NCBI RefSeq assembly: GCF_039544265.1 | Contig: NZ_BAABLI010000010.1 | Span: forward strand, 9,893 to 73,892 | DNA from: Corallincola platygyrae | GTDB taxonomy: Bacteria; Pseudomonadota; Gammaproteobacteria; Enterobacterales; Neiellaceae | Reading direction: 5' to 3' | Length of the DNA stretch: 64,000 nucleotides | In this document: positions 53,363 to 62,431 of the stretch, piece by piece | Layout of the letters: each line of letters begins with the position of its first letter | Position numbering within the stretch: position 1 is the stretch's first letter | Notes under the pieces: generated by a model | The model's database searches: none | Told to the model about the DNA's origin: nothing | What the model saw: only the letters and a program-made list of their open reading frames with translations | Translations under genes and position numbers: made by a program

Positions 53363-54148
53363 TCAGCGGTTATCTTTTTCTTCGCTATCTACCTGCTGTT
53401 GCATCCGGCGCAGAGCGCGCTGTTGGCGATTGCTCTCCTGACCCAGTTGCAGCAGCGTGTCTTCGATAAACGCCAGGTGACTTAAGGTCGCCTGACGTGC
53501 TTGCTCTGGCTGACGCTGAAGGATCGCCTCCAGCACCTGCGCTCTGTGCTCAGCCAAAGTGGGTGCGACCCCCTCTTTGCCGTAGAGCACAGTTAAATTC
53601 TTCTCAATGTTGCCAAGTAGTAGTGGCTTCATCGCCATCACCAGTTGCAGGATCACCACGTTATGTGAGGCTTCGGCCATGCGCTCGTAAAACGCCATCA
53701 CCGCCTGCGCCTCCAGTTTCAGGTCATCCGACTGATGCGCGGTATTAATGGCATCACAACAGTGGCTCAGCTGCTCGATATCGGCATCGGTACCACGAAC
53801 CGCGGCGTAATACGCAGCAATACCTTCCAACGCTAAGCGAAACTCCAACAGGTCAAACTGCGCTTCAGGATTTTTTGCCAAGAGCTCAAACAGCGGTTCA
53901 TTGACCGAATCTCTCAGCTTCTCAGCGACAAACGTGCCACCGCCCTGTCGGCGAACCAATAGGCCACGCGCTTCCAGTTTTTGGATCGCTTCACGCAATG
54001 AGGGACGGGAAACTTCAAACTGCGCAGCGAGCTCGCGCTCCGGCAACAGCTTCTGGCCAGGCTTAATAGAGCCTTCCAGGATCATCTGTTCCAGTTGCTC
54101 GACTATGACATCCGCGATGCGTGGCTGTTTGATTTTTTGGAACGCCAT
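53363..54148 (-). CDS. pdhR: Pyruvate dehydrogenase complex repressor PdhR
   Basis: GntR/FadR-family repressor released from DNA by pyruvate. The winged helix holds LLPERELAAQFEVSRPSLREAI (in two parts) and GLLVRRQGGGTFVAE; the C-terminal helical ligand domain follows. Start MAFQKIKQPRIADVIVEQLE matches PdhR N-termini. A perfect PdhR operator is 65 bases upstream of the start, so autoregulation of pdhR-aceEF(-lpd) is expected. Length 261 is normal. Confidence 0.95.
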   Translation of the reverse strand: MAFQKIKQPRIADVIVEQLEQMILEGSIKPGQKLLPERELAAQFEVSRPSLREAIQKLEARGLLVRRQGGGTFVAEKLRDSVNEPLFELLAKNPEAQFDLLEFRLALEGIAAYYAAVRGTDADIEQLSHCCDAINTAHQSDDLKLEAQAVMAFYERMAEASHNVVILQLVMAMKPLLLGNIEKNLTVLYGKEGVAPTLAEHRAQVLEAILQRQPEQARQATLSHLAFIEDTLLQLGQESNRQQRALRRMQQQVDSEEKDNR

Positions 54149-54212
54149 GTGACGAGTGTCCGCCCCTTGCTTTCGACTTCAGGATTTTTGTTGTTTTTCT
54201 TTGCGCTGAGTC

Positions 54213-54229
54213 AATTGGTAAGACCAATT
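54213..54229 (-). promoter_or_regulatory. PdhR operator upstream of pdhR
   Basis: AATTGGTAAGACCAATT is a perfect palindrome matching the known PdhR box ATTGGTNNNACCAAT. It lies 65 bases before the pdhR start, as in the autoregulated E. coli operon. Confidence 0.9.
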
Positions 54230-54333
54230 AACAACATTGGAGGCAGAAACTATCAGATGAGGTGCGCGGAGTCCATACCGCCTTTGGGAGAAATATTTAT
54301 TGAGCCATCTCAACTTTTGTTCACTAAATAATA

Positions 54334-54356
54334 AAAGCCGCTCTATGAGCGGCTTT
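54334..54356 (-). terminator. Terminator after ampE
   Basis: AAAGCCGCTC-TAT-GAGCGGCTTT, followed on the minus strand by TATTATTT. It ends the ampDE transcript before the pdhR promoter. Confidence 0.8.
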
Positions 54357-54370
54357 CAAAGGAGTTTTAA

Positions 54371-54387
54371 AATTGGTCTGACCAAAC
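54371..54387 (-). promoter_or_regulatory. Second PdhR-like box between ampE and the terminator
   Basis: AATTGGTCTGACCAAAC matches the PdhR core ATTGGTNNNACCAA with the last base changed. It lies 158 bp upstream of the main operator, before the ampE terminator, so it may be an auxiliary site. Confidence 0.5.
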
Positions 54388-54415
54388 AAAAATTTACGGC
54401 CAGCTAGCCGTTCAA

Positions 54416-55399
54416 CTAAATCAACCAGCCATACAACGTCAGCACACTGATCATTGCCAACATCATAATAATGTTACGTTTTACCAGTGACACCATGTGA
54501 CTGGCTTCGGCCACACACACAGGTGATGACGCATCTACATCACGGGTGTTATCACCAATCTTGTATACCAATTCACGAGCTGAGAGCTTCATATCGAGCA
54601 AGTTTTCCAGCCAAATGGGGAAAGCGCGATTAAAGTGACCCACCAACGCCATACCAAGCGTCACAATGCGCACAGGCAGCCAATCCATCCAATGCATCAG
54701 GTGAGCCACAGAGCGCTGCGCTTCTGATGGCGCGACTACAGTATCTTTCTCAAATACTGTCTCTTTCTCTTCAGGCTCGCCCTGCTCCAGAGCTTGTGTA
54801 TTGGACTCTGGCTCACCTTGTTGCATATCCACATCAACAAGCTCAGCATCCGCCTGTTCTTCTTTGTCATTTTGAGAAAGGTAATAACGACAACTGCAAT
54901 AGAAGACCGCGCCAGCAGGCCCCAGCAAAACAACCCAGCAAATCAGTGCACCGTAATAACGGTAATTAATCCAGGCCAGACGCTGTCCCAAGCTGGCAGG
55001 CAACGAACGGTGATCCTGTTCGTTCACCGTGTGCTCAATCACCTTGGCAAACTCAAAACATGCCTGATCATCACCACGACAGCTGGCTTTCAAATAGTTG
55101 CGATATTGCTGACGGAAAAAACCACAACCAAAACAGATCAGCAGAATGAATAGCCAGCTAAGCAGAGACACCAAGCCAAATAGTGCTCCCTCAACCAATT
55201 TCAGCCACAGAAACACGGCAAAAGCAGGTAAAGCCAGCACAACCAGGGTGCCGGCAAAGCTCTTTTTAAGATCTTGTAGCGCATTAACGCCCGAGAGCTT
55301 TTCCATGTAAGCTTGCATATACCAATGAAACTGCCATCTTTCGCCCAGCCTAAGTACGCGCTCCAGCGCAATTGCGAGCAGTAAGCAAAACAACACCAT
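54416..55399 (-). CDS. ampE: AmpE, inner-membrane protein linked to beta-lactamase regulation
   Basis: Integral membrane protein coded beside ampD in many gammaproteobacteria; its activity is not defined. The start LFCLLLAIALERVLRLGERW and the segments VLALPAFAVFLWLKLVEG, WLFILLICFGCGFFRQQY, and a C-terminal helix fit AmpE with about four membrane spans. At 327 residues it is longer than E. coli AmpE because of an acidic Glu/Gln/Ser-rich loop at about residues 180-220. It starts 29 bases after ampD. Confidence 0.88.
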   Translation of the reverse strand: MVLFCLLLAIALERVLRLGERWQFHWYMQAYMEKLSGVNALQDLKKSFAGTLVVLALPAFAVFLWLKLVEGALFGLVSLLSWLFILLICFGCGFFRQQYRNYLKASCRGDDQACFEFAKVIEHTVNEQDHRSLPASLGQRLAWINYRYYGALICWVVLLGPAGAVFYCSCRYYLSQNDKEEQADAELVDVDMQQGEPESNTQALEQGEPEEKETVFEKDTVVAPSEAQRSVAHLMHWMDWLPVRIVTLGMALVGHFNRAFPIWLENLLDMKLSARELVYKIGDNTRDVDASSPVCVAEASHMVSLVKRNIIMMLAMISVLTLYGWLI

Positions 55400-55428
55400 T
55401 TTGCTGTTCCTTTATTTGTTCTTATCTA

Positions 55429-55974
55429 TTAATTGTCTTTGTCTATGTAGCCATCAAGTAGCGAAAAAAAGTACGCCCAATCAAACGAAGGGCCCGGATC
55501 AGTTTTTCTCCCCGGCGCAATGTCGCTATGCCCGGTGATCCTGTCTTTGGTTATTTTAGGATAAAGCGCCATGATATCCCGTGTCAGTTTTGCTAACGCA
55601 TGATACTGCGAGTCTTCGTATGGGACTGTGTCAGTGCCTTCCAGTTCAATGCCGATGGAAAAATCGTTACACCGCTCTCGCCCTTCAAAAGAAGATATCC
55701 CGGCGTGCCAGGCCCGCTTATCAAACGGAACATAATGTACCACTTCACCATCTCGCCTTATTAAGCAGTGTGCTGAGACTCGTAGTCCCGCAATTTCCCG
55801 AAAAAATGGGTCTGCCTCTGGATCAAGCATCCCCATAAACAGGTCATTGATAAAAGGCCCACCAAACTCGCCCGGTGGCAGGCTGATATTGTGCACGACC
55901 AGTAGTGAGACTTCGTCGTCAGGGCGTTCATCATGATGTGGGCTGAATCGACTCATTTGCCAACCATTAATCAA
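55429..55974 (-). CDS. ampD: 1,6-anhydro-N-acetylmuramyl-L-alanine amidase AmpD
   Basis: Cytoplasmic zinc amidase that cleaves the peptide from anhydro-muropeptides during wall recycling and so keeps AmpR-controlled beta-lactamase off. Zinc and catalytic motifs are visible: LLVVHNISLPPGEFGG with the first His, the AWHAGISSFEGRERCNDFSIGIELEG stretch (shown in parts elsewhere) and TGHSDIAPGRKTDPGPSFDW with the second His and the Asp. Length 181 is normal. It is divergent from nadC, the usual arrangement. Confidence 0.95.
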   Translation of the reverse strand: MINGWQMSRFSPHHDERPDDEVSLLVVHNISLPPGEFGGPFINDLFMGMLDPEADPFFREIAGLRVSAHCLIRRDGEVVHYVPFDKRAWHAGISSFEGRERCNDFSIGIELEGTDTVPYEDSQYHALAKLTRDIMALYPKITKDRITGHSDIAPGRKTDPGPSFDWAYFFSLLDGYIDKDN

Positions 55975-56217
55975 GCTTTCTATTCGTTCTAAAACTATCG
56001 TAAACAGAGCAACGCAGATTTACACCCACTTTAGGGAACATATCGCTTAGAACATGTCGCGAATTAGCTTCGAAAATTGCATTCGAAACCTTTAGAATAC
56101 GCCGCATTCACAACTCATCAGTTTGGTTTGTTAGATTTAATTCTGATAATAAATCAGAAAAACAAGCTAAGCTTATGAATAAAAACAACTTACCCAGTCA
56201 GCATACAAGAGAACGCC

Positions 56218-57135
56218 TTGAAAAAGCCACACTCACTCCCTGCAGATACACTCCCGTCACAAATTGTTGAAGCCAATGTCTTCGCATCATTAAGTGAAGA
56301 CTTGGGGGGCAGCATGGCCCTTCACAGCGATTCAGAGAGCTTCAGCGCCGCCGATGACATTACCGCCCAGTTGATCCCAGAGTCACAGATCTCGGAAGCT
56401 TATGTCATCACCCGCGAAGCCGCGGTGTTTTGTGGGCAGCCTTACGTAGAGGAAGTGTTTCGTCAATTAACCCAGGACCGAGATGACAAGGTTGCTATTG
56501 AATGGTTGGTAAAAGATGGCGATAAGGTAAAGCCGGGTCAGACCCTGTTTCGACTCAAAGGCAATGCACGCATTCTTTTGACCGGCGAACGTCCCGCACT
56601 CAACTTTGTGCAAATGCTTTCTGGTACCTCAACCGCGGTAAACCAATATATTGAGAAGCTGGACGGTTACACCCATACTCTGGCGCTACTCGATACTCGC
56701 AAAACCATACCAGGTCTGCGTTCGGCACAAAAATATGCTATTCACTGCGGCGGCGGTGATAACCACCGCGCTGGTTTGCATGACGCCTACCTTATTAAAG
56801 AAAATCATATCAACGCGTGCGGCAGCATCGGTAACGCTATAAGCCAAGCGCGGGCACTAAACCCAGGCAAGCCAGTCGAAGTTGAAGTTGAGACTATGGA
56901 AGAGCTGGCACAAGCGGTGCTTGCTGGCACCGACCTTATTATGCTCGACAATTTTGATCTTGAAGGGATGAAACAGGCGGTTGCTTTTACCGACAAACGC
57001 TGCCTGCTGGAAGCGTCAGGTAACGTAAACCTCAACACAGTGAGATCGATCGCAGAAACTGGCGTAGACCGCATCTCTGTGGGGGCAATTACCAAACATG
57101 TGCGCGCGATCGACCTTTCTATGCGCTTCGTTTGA
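56218..57135 (+). CDS. nadC: Quinolinate phosphoribosyltransferase NadC
   Basis: Converts quinolinate and PRPP to nicotinate mononucleotide in NAD synthesis. NadC motifs are LLDTRKTIPGLRSAQKYAI, GGGDNHRAGLHDAYLIKENH and LEASGNVNLNTVRSIAETGVD. The 305 residues fit. The start must be TTG at 56218: an in-frame stop lies at 56176 and no ATG or GTG precedes the conserved part. An AAGAGAA stretch serves as weak ribosome site. Confidence 0.95.
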   Translation: MKKPHSLPADTLPSQIVEANVFASLSEDLGGSMALHSDSESFSAADDITAQLIPESQISEAYVITREAAVFCGQPYVEEVFRQLTQDRDDKVAIEWLVKDGDKVKPGQTLFRLKGNARILLTGERPALNFVQMLSGTSTAVNQYIEKLDGYTHTLALLDTRKTIPGLRSAQKYAIHCGGGDNHRAGLHDAYLIKENHINACGSIGNAISQARALNPGKPVEVEVETMEELAQAVLAGTDLIMLDNFDLEGMKQAVAFTDKRCLLEASGNVNLNTVRSIAETGVDRISVGAITKHVRAIDLSMRFV

Positions 57136-57319
57136 TACTTTTCGCCGCAAGTCGGCGTGCTATGACGCGGCTATCGATCACACTTTATTGATTTGTTATC
57201 AAAATGTTATTGATTAGGTCAGAAAGTTTGATCAAGACTGCAGTTCTCGCGGCCAGTGCCTACTAAAATTTTAAGGTACTCATTGCGAGATTTAGCAAAA
57301 CCCTGAGGGAGACAAACAA

Positions 57320-57748
57320 ATGAAAGCAGTACAAAAAGGTTTTACCTTGATTGAATTGATGATCGTTGTAGCGATCATCGGTATTTTGGCAGCTATCGCG
57401 TTGCCTGCGTATCAGGATTACATCGTTCGCTCTAAAGTAAGCGAAGGCATGGGAATGGCCTCAGCCGCAAAAGTCACAGTAGTAGACAACGCAGCCAATG
57501 TTAAGCCCTTTGCTCAAGGATACGTTCCGCCCCAAGGAACTGACAATGTAGTAAGTACAACAATTGCTGATACAGGCATTATCACTGTAACGTTCACAGC
57601 CGCAGCTGGCGGAGGAACAATTACTTTTGAACCTTCTGATGCAGACGGTGCTCTGGTAGCAGGGCAACTACCTAATGGTGCCATTTCATGGTCATGCCTT
57701 GGTGGAACTACAGTGCAAAAATATCGCCCGGCGAAATGTCGCTCTTAA
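57320..57748 (+). CDS. pilA: Type IV major pilin PilA
   Basis: Structural subunit of the type IV pilus. After the short leader MKAVQKG comes the processing site G/FTLIEL with Glu5 and the long hydrophobic helix MIVVAIIGILAAIALPAYQ; PilD, encoded downstream, would cleave and methylate it. The C-terminal disulfide loop lies between Cys in ISWSCLGG and Cys in PAKCRS. Length 142 is usual. AGGGAGA precedes the start. It has its own terminator and a stronger expression than pilBCD is likely. Confidence 0.95.
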   Translation: MKAVQKGFTLIELMIVVAIIGILAAIALPAYQDYIVRSKVSEGMGMASAAKVTVVDNAANVKPFAQGYVPPQGTDNVVSTTIADTGIITVTFTAAAGGGTITFEPSDADGALVAGQLPNGAISWSCLGGTTVQKYRPAKCRS

Positions 57749-57765
57749 TTAGCAGAGATACATTA

Positions 57766-57792
57766 AAAAGGAGGCTAGCGCCTCCTTTTTTG
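57766..57792 (+). terminator. Terminator after pilA
   Basis: AAGGAGGC-TA-GCGCCTCCTT stem with T run, 20 bases after the pilA stop and about 95 bases before pilB. Confidence 0.88.
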
Positions 57793-57886
57793 TTATCTAC
57801 CCCTTAGATTTTATCTACAAGAAAGAAAACAGATAGTCATAATGATAGATTAAAGTTCAATAGTTAGTTTCAGAATCAACTCTAAT

Positions 57887-59593
57887 ATGTCATTTAATGC
57901 AAATAACGCTCTTGCTTCCCTTCTCGCTAGAAAGGGGCTCATTGAAGAGTCAGAAGCGAAACAACAGGCGCTTCTAGCTGCAGAAAGCAAACAGTCGCTT
58001 ATTCACTTTCTCTATGAGAAAAGCAAGTTGGATGGAGATAAAACCCTAGAGATTCTTTCCGACAGCTACGGCATCCCCACTTGCGACCTCAGCGATTATG
58101 ACCATAAGTCGCTTCCTGAAGAATATGTTAATGAAAAACTAATTGCACAACACCATGCTATTCCTTATGAAGTCCGAGGCAACCGACTTTTTATAGCCCT
58201 TGCTGATCCAACTAATTTGGCAGCTTTGGAAGATTTTCAATTTAGTACAGGGATTCGCACCGAAGCCCTACTGGCAAATATTGCCCAACTGGCCCCGATA
58301 ATAGAAACCATAGTTGAAGGCGATGTTGCCAATCTGGATTTGGGCGATATCTCAGATTCAGAACTGGGAGGTGTCGAGGTTGCCGAAACCGAGCGTAAAG
58401 ATGATGGTGTTGTTGGTGATGAGAAAGATGATGCCCCGATTGTTGTTTATATCAATAAGCTGCTTATGGACGCCATCCGCAAAGGCGCCTCAGATCTCCA
58501 TTTTGAGCCTTACGAAAAGTCTTATCGGGTACGTTTTCGTATTGATGGTATTTTGCACGAGATATCGTCGCCACCAGTGACTCTCTCCAGCCGCCTATCA
58601 GCCCGATTAAAAGTAATGTCCAAGCTGGATATTGCTGAGCGTCGCCTACCCCAGGATGGCCGAATTAAATTAAGGCTATCGCGCAATAAAGCAATCGATT
58701 TTCGTGTATCCACATTGCCCACGATTTGGGGCGAAAAAGTGGTACTGCGTATCCTGGACAGTTCAAGCGCCATGTTAGGCATTGATGTACTAGGCTACGA
58801 GCCAGATCAAAAAGAGATGTATATGAAAGCCCTGGGTCAGCCTCAGGGCATGATCCTGGTAACAGGCCCTACCGGCTCTGGTAAAACAGTATCCCTGTAT
58901 ACCGGCCTGAATATTCTTAATACCCCTGAGCGAAACATTGCCACAGCAGAAGACCCGGTAGAAATTAACCTTACAGGTATTAATCAGGTACATGTAAATC
59001 CCAAAGCAGGGCTAACCTTTGCCAGTGCACTGCGTTCGTTTCTGCGTCAAGATCCTGATGTAGTGATGGTGGGTGAGATCCGGGACCTTGAAACTGCAGA
59101 AATTGCTATTAAAGCCGCACAGACGGGACACCTGGTGCTTTCAACACTGCATACTAACTCCGCACCGGAAACACTGACTCGTCTGCTGAATATGGGGGTA
59201 CCCTCTTTTAACGTCGCCAGTTCAGTGTCACTGATTATTGCCCAGCGCCTGGGCCGAAGGCTTTGTGGAGAGTGTAAAGCTCCAGAAGAGATAAACGAAC
59301 ACGCACTAAAAGAACTAGGGTTCACAGACGACCAGATCGCCCAGAACTTCACAGTTTACAAGGCTGTGGGTTGCGACAAATGCACTGGCGGGTATAAAGG
59401 AAGGGTTGGGGTATACGAAGTGATGAAAATGAGCGATGCCATTGCCAAAATTATTATGGAAGGTGGCAACTCATTGGATATTGCCCGTCAGGCTGAACTG
59501 GAAGGCGTGGCCAATCTAAGAAAATCCGCCCTGAAAAAAGTAATGGCGGGGCTGTTAAGCTTAAATGAAGTAGAGCGAATCACCTCCTTCTAA
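57887..59593 (+). CDS. pilB: Type IV pilus assembly ATPase PilB
   Basis: Hexameric extension ATPase at the base of the pilus. The N-terminal domain (LIEESEAKQQ, DLSDYDHKSLPEE) is followed by the secretion-ATPase domain with Walker A GPTGSGKTVSLYTGL, Asp box and Walker B-like VVMVGEIRDLETAEIA, and a zinc-binding pair CGEC...CDKC. The 568 residues match PilB, not the retraction ATPase PilT, which is shorter. pilC follows after 23 bases. Confidence 0.96.
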   Translation: MSFNANNALASLLARKGLIEESEAKQQALLAAESKQSLIHFLYEKSKLDGDKTLEILSDSYGIPTCDLSDYDHKSLPEEYVNEKLIAQHHAIPYEVRGNRLFIALADPTNLAALEDFQFSTGIRTEALLANIAQLAPIIETIVEGDVANLDLGDISDSELGGVEVAETERKDDGVVGDEKDDAPIVVYINKLLMDAIRKGASDLHFEPYEKSYRVRFRIDGILHEISSPPVTLSSRLSARLKVMSKLDIAERRLPQDGRIKLRLSRNKAIDFRVSTLPTIWGEKVVLRILDSSSAMLGIDVLGYEPDQKEMYMKALGQPQGMILVTGPTGSGKTVSLYTGLNILNTPERNIATAEDPVEINLTGINQVHVNPKAGLTFASALRSFLRQDPDVVMVGEIRDLETAEIAIKAAQTGHLVLSTLHTNSAPETLTRLLNMGVPSFNVASSVSLIIAQRLGRRLCGECKAPEEINEHALKELGFTDDQIAQNFTVYKAVGCDKCTGGYKGRVGVYEVMKMSDAIAKIIMEGGNSLDIARQAELEGVANLRKSALKKVMAGLLSLNEVERITSF

Positions 59594-59616
59594 CAAGATA
59601 GCGAAAGAGATTACAC

Positions 59617-60864
59617 ATGGCGGTTGCATCAGCAAGTAAAGCTAAAAAGAACGGTAAACCCACGTCTGAGCTTTATGTATGGCAAGGGGTAAATAAGAAA
59701 GGCGAAAAGGTTAATGGCGAACTTCGAGGCGCCAGTCCCACAGACGTTAAAGTACAGCTACGTAGTCAAGGGGTTACCCCATCAAAGGTAAAGAAAAAAC
59801 CTAAATCCCTATTTGGAGTTGGGGGGGGGTCCGTTAATGCCGCTGATATAGCCGTCATAACCCGCCAGATAGCCACCATGTTGTCGGCGGGTGTCCCCTT
59901 GGTACAGTCAATTGAAATGATTGCCAGAGGGCATGAAAAACAGGCTATGCAAACACTTCTAACTGGAATACTTAATGAACTTCAAGCGGGTAAACCTTTT
60001 TCTGAGTGCTTAAAAGCCCACCCTAAACATTTCGACGATCTCTACTGTGACCTGGTCGACGCAGGCGAACAATCGGGTGCATTGGATACTATCTATGACC
60101 GAATAGCGACTTACAAAGAAAAAGCGGAAGCATTAAAGTCAAAAATCAAAAAGGCCATGTTTTACCCAGCAGCCGTGATGGTAGTAGCACTTGTCGTAAC
60201 AAGCATTTTGCTAATATTTGTAGTACCACAGTTTCAAGATATTTTTGAAGGCTTTGGGGCTGAATTACCAGCATTTACCATGATGGTGATTCATATTTCT
60301 GAATTTATGCAAGCCTATTGGTACATAATTCTCGGCGGTGCGATCCTGTTCGGATATGTCTTTAAAAAAGCCCATGAGACTAATCCAAAAGTCAGAGATA
60401 AAACCGACGAATATATTGTCAAGCTCCCCATTATCGGACCCATTCTTCACAAAGCAGCAATTGCTCGCTTTGCACGAACTTTGTCAACGACTTTCGCAGC
60501 CGGTGTTCCGCTTATCAACGCTCTGGAGTCTGCTGCAGGCGCATCAGGTAATGCGGTCTACCGTCGCGCCATTATGTCAATTCAAAACGAAGTGCAGACG
60601 GGGATGCAGATGAACGTAGCCATGCGCATGACCGGCATTTTCCCTGATATGGTGGTACAGATGGTGGCCATCGGTGAAGAATCAGGTGCGCTAGACGGTA
60701 TGCTGGCAAAAGTTGCCAATATCTACGAAATGGAAGTGGACGATGCAGTTGATGGCCTGACCTCACTGCTTGAACCCCTGATTATGGTGGTTTTGGGCAC
60801 GCTGGTCGGCGGCCTTATCGTAGCCATGTATCTTCCAATCTTTAGTATGGGCGCTGTCGTTTAA
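59617..60864 (+). CDS. pilC: Type IV pilus inner-membrane platform protein PilC
   Basis: Polytopic platform protein on which PilB acts. Two GspF-type domains are visible, FTRQIATMLSAGVPL-like (ITRQIATMLSAGVPLVQSIE) and FARTLSTTFAAGVPLINALE, each followed by a cytoplasmic helix bundle, with three membrane segments. Length 415 is normal. The pilD start follows directly after its stop. Confidence 0.96.
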   Translation: MAVASASKAKKNGKPTSELYVWQGVNKKGEKVNGELRGASPTDVKVQLRSQGVTPSKVKKKPKSLFGVGGGSVNAADIAVITRQIATMLSAGVPLVQSIEMIARGHEKQAMQTLLTGILNELQAGKPFSECLKAHPKHFDDLYCDLVDAGEQSGALDTIYDRIATYKEKAEALKSKIKKAMFYPAAVMVVALVVTSILLIFVVPQFQDIFEGFGAELPAFTMMVIHISEFMQAYWYIILGGAILFGYVFKKAHETNPKVRDKTDEYIVKLPIIGPILHKAAIARFARTLSTTFAAGVPLINALESAAGASGNAVYRRAIMSIQNEVQTGMQMNVAMRMTGIFPDMVVQMVAIGEESGALDGMLAKVANIYEMEVDDAVDGLTSLLEPLIMVVLGTLVGGLIVAMYLPIFSMGAVV

Positions 60865-61755
60865 ATGTTTGATCAGACTCTTCTCGCTTTTCAAACCTAC
60901 CCGGCAGCCTATTGGCTGCTGGTTTCTGTTTTAGGCCTGCTAATAGGCAGTTTTTTAAATGTCGTTATTCACCGTCTGCCGCTGTTAATGGAACGACAGT
61001 GGCGAAATGATATACGAGAGTCATACCCCAAAGCGGTTTTGCCCGAAACAGAGATAGATAAGCTACCAGAGCCATACAATCTGATTGTACCCCGCTCTGC
61101 TTGCCCTAAATGTGGCCACAAGATCACCGCCCTTGAGAACATTCCGGTTGTGAGTTGGCTTTTGCTACTTAGAGGCAAATGCAGCCAGTGTAAAACCCCA
61201 ATATCCAAACGGTACCCGGCCATAGAACTGCTAACGGGCGTATGCTCTGGCTATATCGCCTGGCAGTTTGGCATGACTGCTGAGGGGATAGGTGCACTGC
61301 TGTTTTTATGGCTGCTGATACCAATGATCTTTATCGATATCGATAAGATGCTACTGCCTGATCAGCTCACTTATCCCATGCTCTGGCTGGGGCTGCTATT
61401 TAACCTCTCTCATACCTATGTCTCTTTAAACGATGCCGTGATTGGTGCAGTAGCAGGCTATTTAGCCTTATGGAGCGTCTACTGGGGCTTCAAGCTGCTT
61501 ACTGGTAAAGAGGGTATGGGCTACGGCGACTTCAAGCTACTGGCTGCCCTCGGCGCCTGGCTGGGTTGGCAACAGTTGCCTCTGATTATTCTCCTCTCAG
61601 CTGGTGTAGGCGCTGTATTGGGCATCACCATGATACTGGTACAGGGGCGGGACAAAGCTCAACCAATACCTTTTGGGCCTTACCTGGCGATTGCAGGCCT
61701 GATAGCTCTGCTCTGGGGTAACCAGATTACCGACTGGTACCTGAGCAGGCTTTAA
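60865..61755 (+). CDS. pilD: Prepilin peptidase / N-methyltransferase PilD
   Basis: Membrane aspartic protease that removes the pilin leader and methylates the new N-terminal Phe; it also serves type II secretion pseudopilins if present. The N-terminal cytoplasmic loop has the zinc pairs CPKC and CSQC. Catalytic Asp residues lie in FIDIDKMLLPDQLTYP and MGYGDFKLLAALGAWLGW. Eight membrane segments in 296 residues. It abuts pilC and is followed by coaE after five bases. Confidence 0.96.
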   Translation: MFDQTLLAFQTYPAAYWLLVSVLGLLIGSFLNVVIHRLPLLMERQWRNDIRESYPKAVLPETEIDKLPEPYNLIVPRSACPKCGHKITALENIPVVSWLLLLRGKCSQCKTPISKRYPAIELLTGVCSGYIAWQFGMTAEGIGALLFLWLLIPMIFIDIDKMLLPDQLTYPMLWLGLLFNLSHTYVSLNDAVIGAVAGYLALWSVYWGFKLLTGKEGMGYGDFKLLAALGAWLGWQQLPLIILLSAGVGAVLGITMILVQGRDKAQPIPFGPYLAIAGLIALLWGNQITDWYLSRL

Positions 61756-61760
61756 TCACA

Positions 61761-62375
61761 ATGTTTGTCGTTGGCTTAACAGGCGGCATTGGTAGCGGAA
61801 AAAGCACCGTTGCCGCCATGTTTAGTGACTTAGGTATCACCGTCGTAGATGCTGACCAGGTTGCCCGAGAAGTGGTGGCAAAAGGCAGCGAAGCACTATC
61901 TCAGATAGCTTCTCACTTCGGTCAGGATATTCTGTTACCCACCGGCGAATTGGACCGCACCGCTTTGCGATCTCGGGTGTTTGCTGACCAGCAGGAGCGA
62001 CATTGGCTTAACACGCTACTTCACCCTCTTATTGGTGAAGAGATGCGCAGGCAACTTTCCCATTCCTCATCTCCCTATACCATCTGGATGGTGCCCTTGT
62101 TGGTCGAAAATAAACTGACAGCCCAAGCCGACAGAGTGTTAGTGATCGATGTCCCTGAAAGTATTCAAATACAGAGAGCAACTAGCAGGGACAGTCAATC
62201 GCAGCAGCAAATTACCGACATTATGAACTCACAAGCGAGCCGAGCCGAACGCTTATCGCTAGCGGACGACACTCTGGACAACAACCGTCCTGAGAGTGAA
62301 GTCAGACAAACAGTTGAATCACTTCATCACCACTATTTGAGACTTGCGGCGCAGAAGGAAACACAAGCCAATTAA
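61761..62375 (+). CDS. coaE: Dephospho-CoA kinase CoaE
   Basis: Last step of coenzyme A synthesis, phosphorylating the ribose of dephospho-CoA. The P-loop GLTGGIGSGKST, the early VVDADQVAREVV and the lid stretch RATSRDSQSQQQITDIMNSQ are typical. Length 204 is normal. It sits between pilD and zapD, the usual gammaproteobacterial order. Confidence 0.96.
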   Translation: MFVVGLTGGIGSGKSTVAAMFSDLGITVVDADQVAREVVAKGSEALSQIASHFGQDILLPTGELDRTALRSRVFADQQERHWLNTLLHPLIGEEMRRQLSHSSSPYTIWMVPLLVENKLTAQADRVLVIDVPESIQIQRATSRDSQSQQQITDIMNSQASRAERLSLADDTLDNNRPESEVRQTVESLHHHYLRLAAQKETQAN

Positions 62376-62431
62376 AAAACCGTTCTTATCGCGCTATTAT
62401 TGGAATATCCATCTCACTGCAGGAAGCAACA

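Noticed and set aside
57278..57296. Sigma-54 promoter for pilA (GGTACTCATTGC)
   Set aside because: GG and GC are eight bases apart instead of ten, which sigma-54 does not tolerate.
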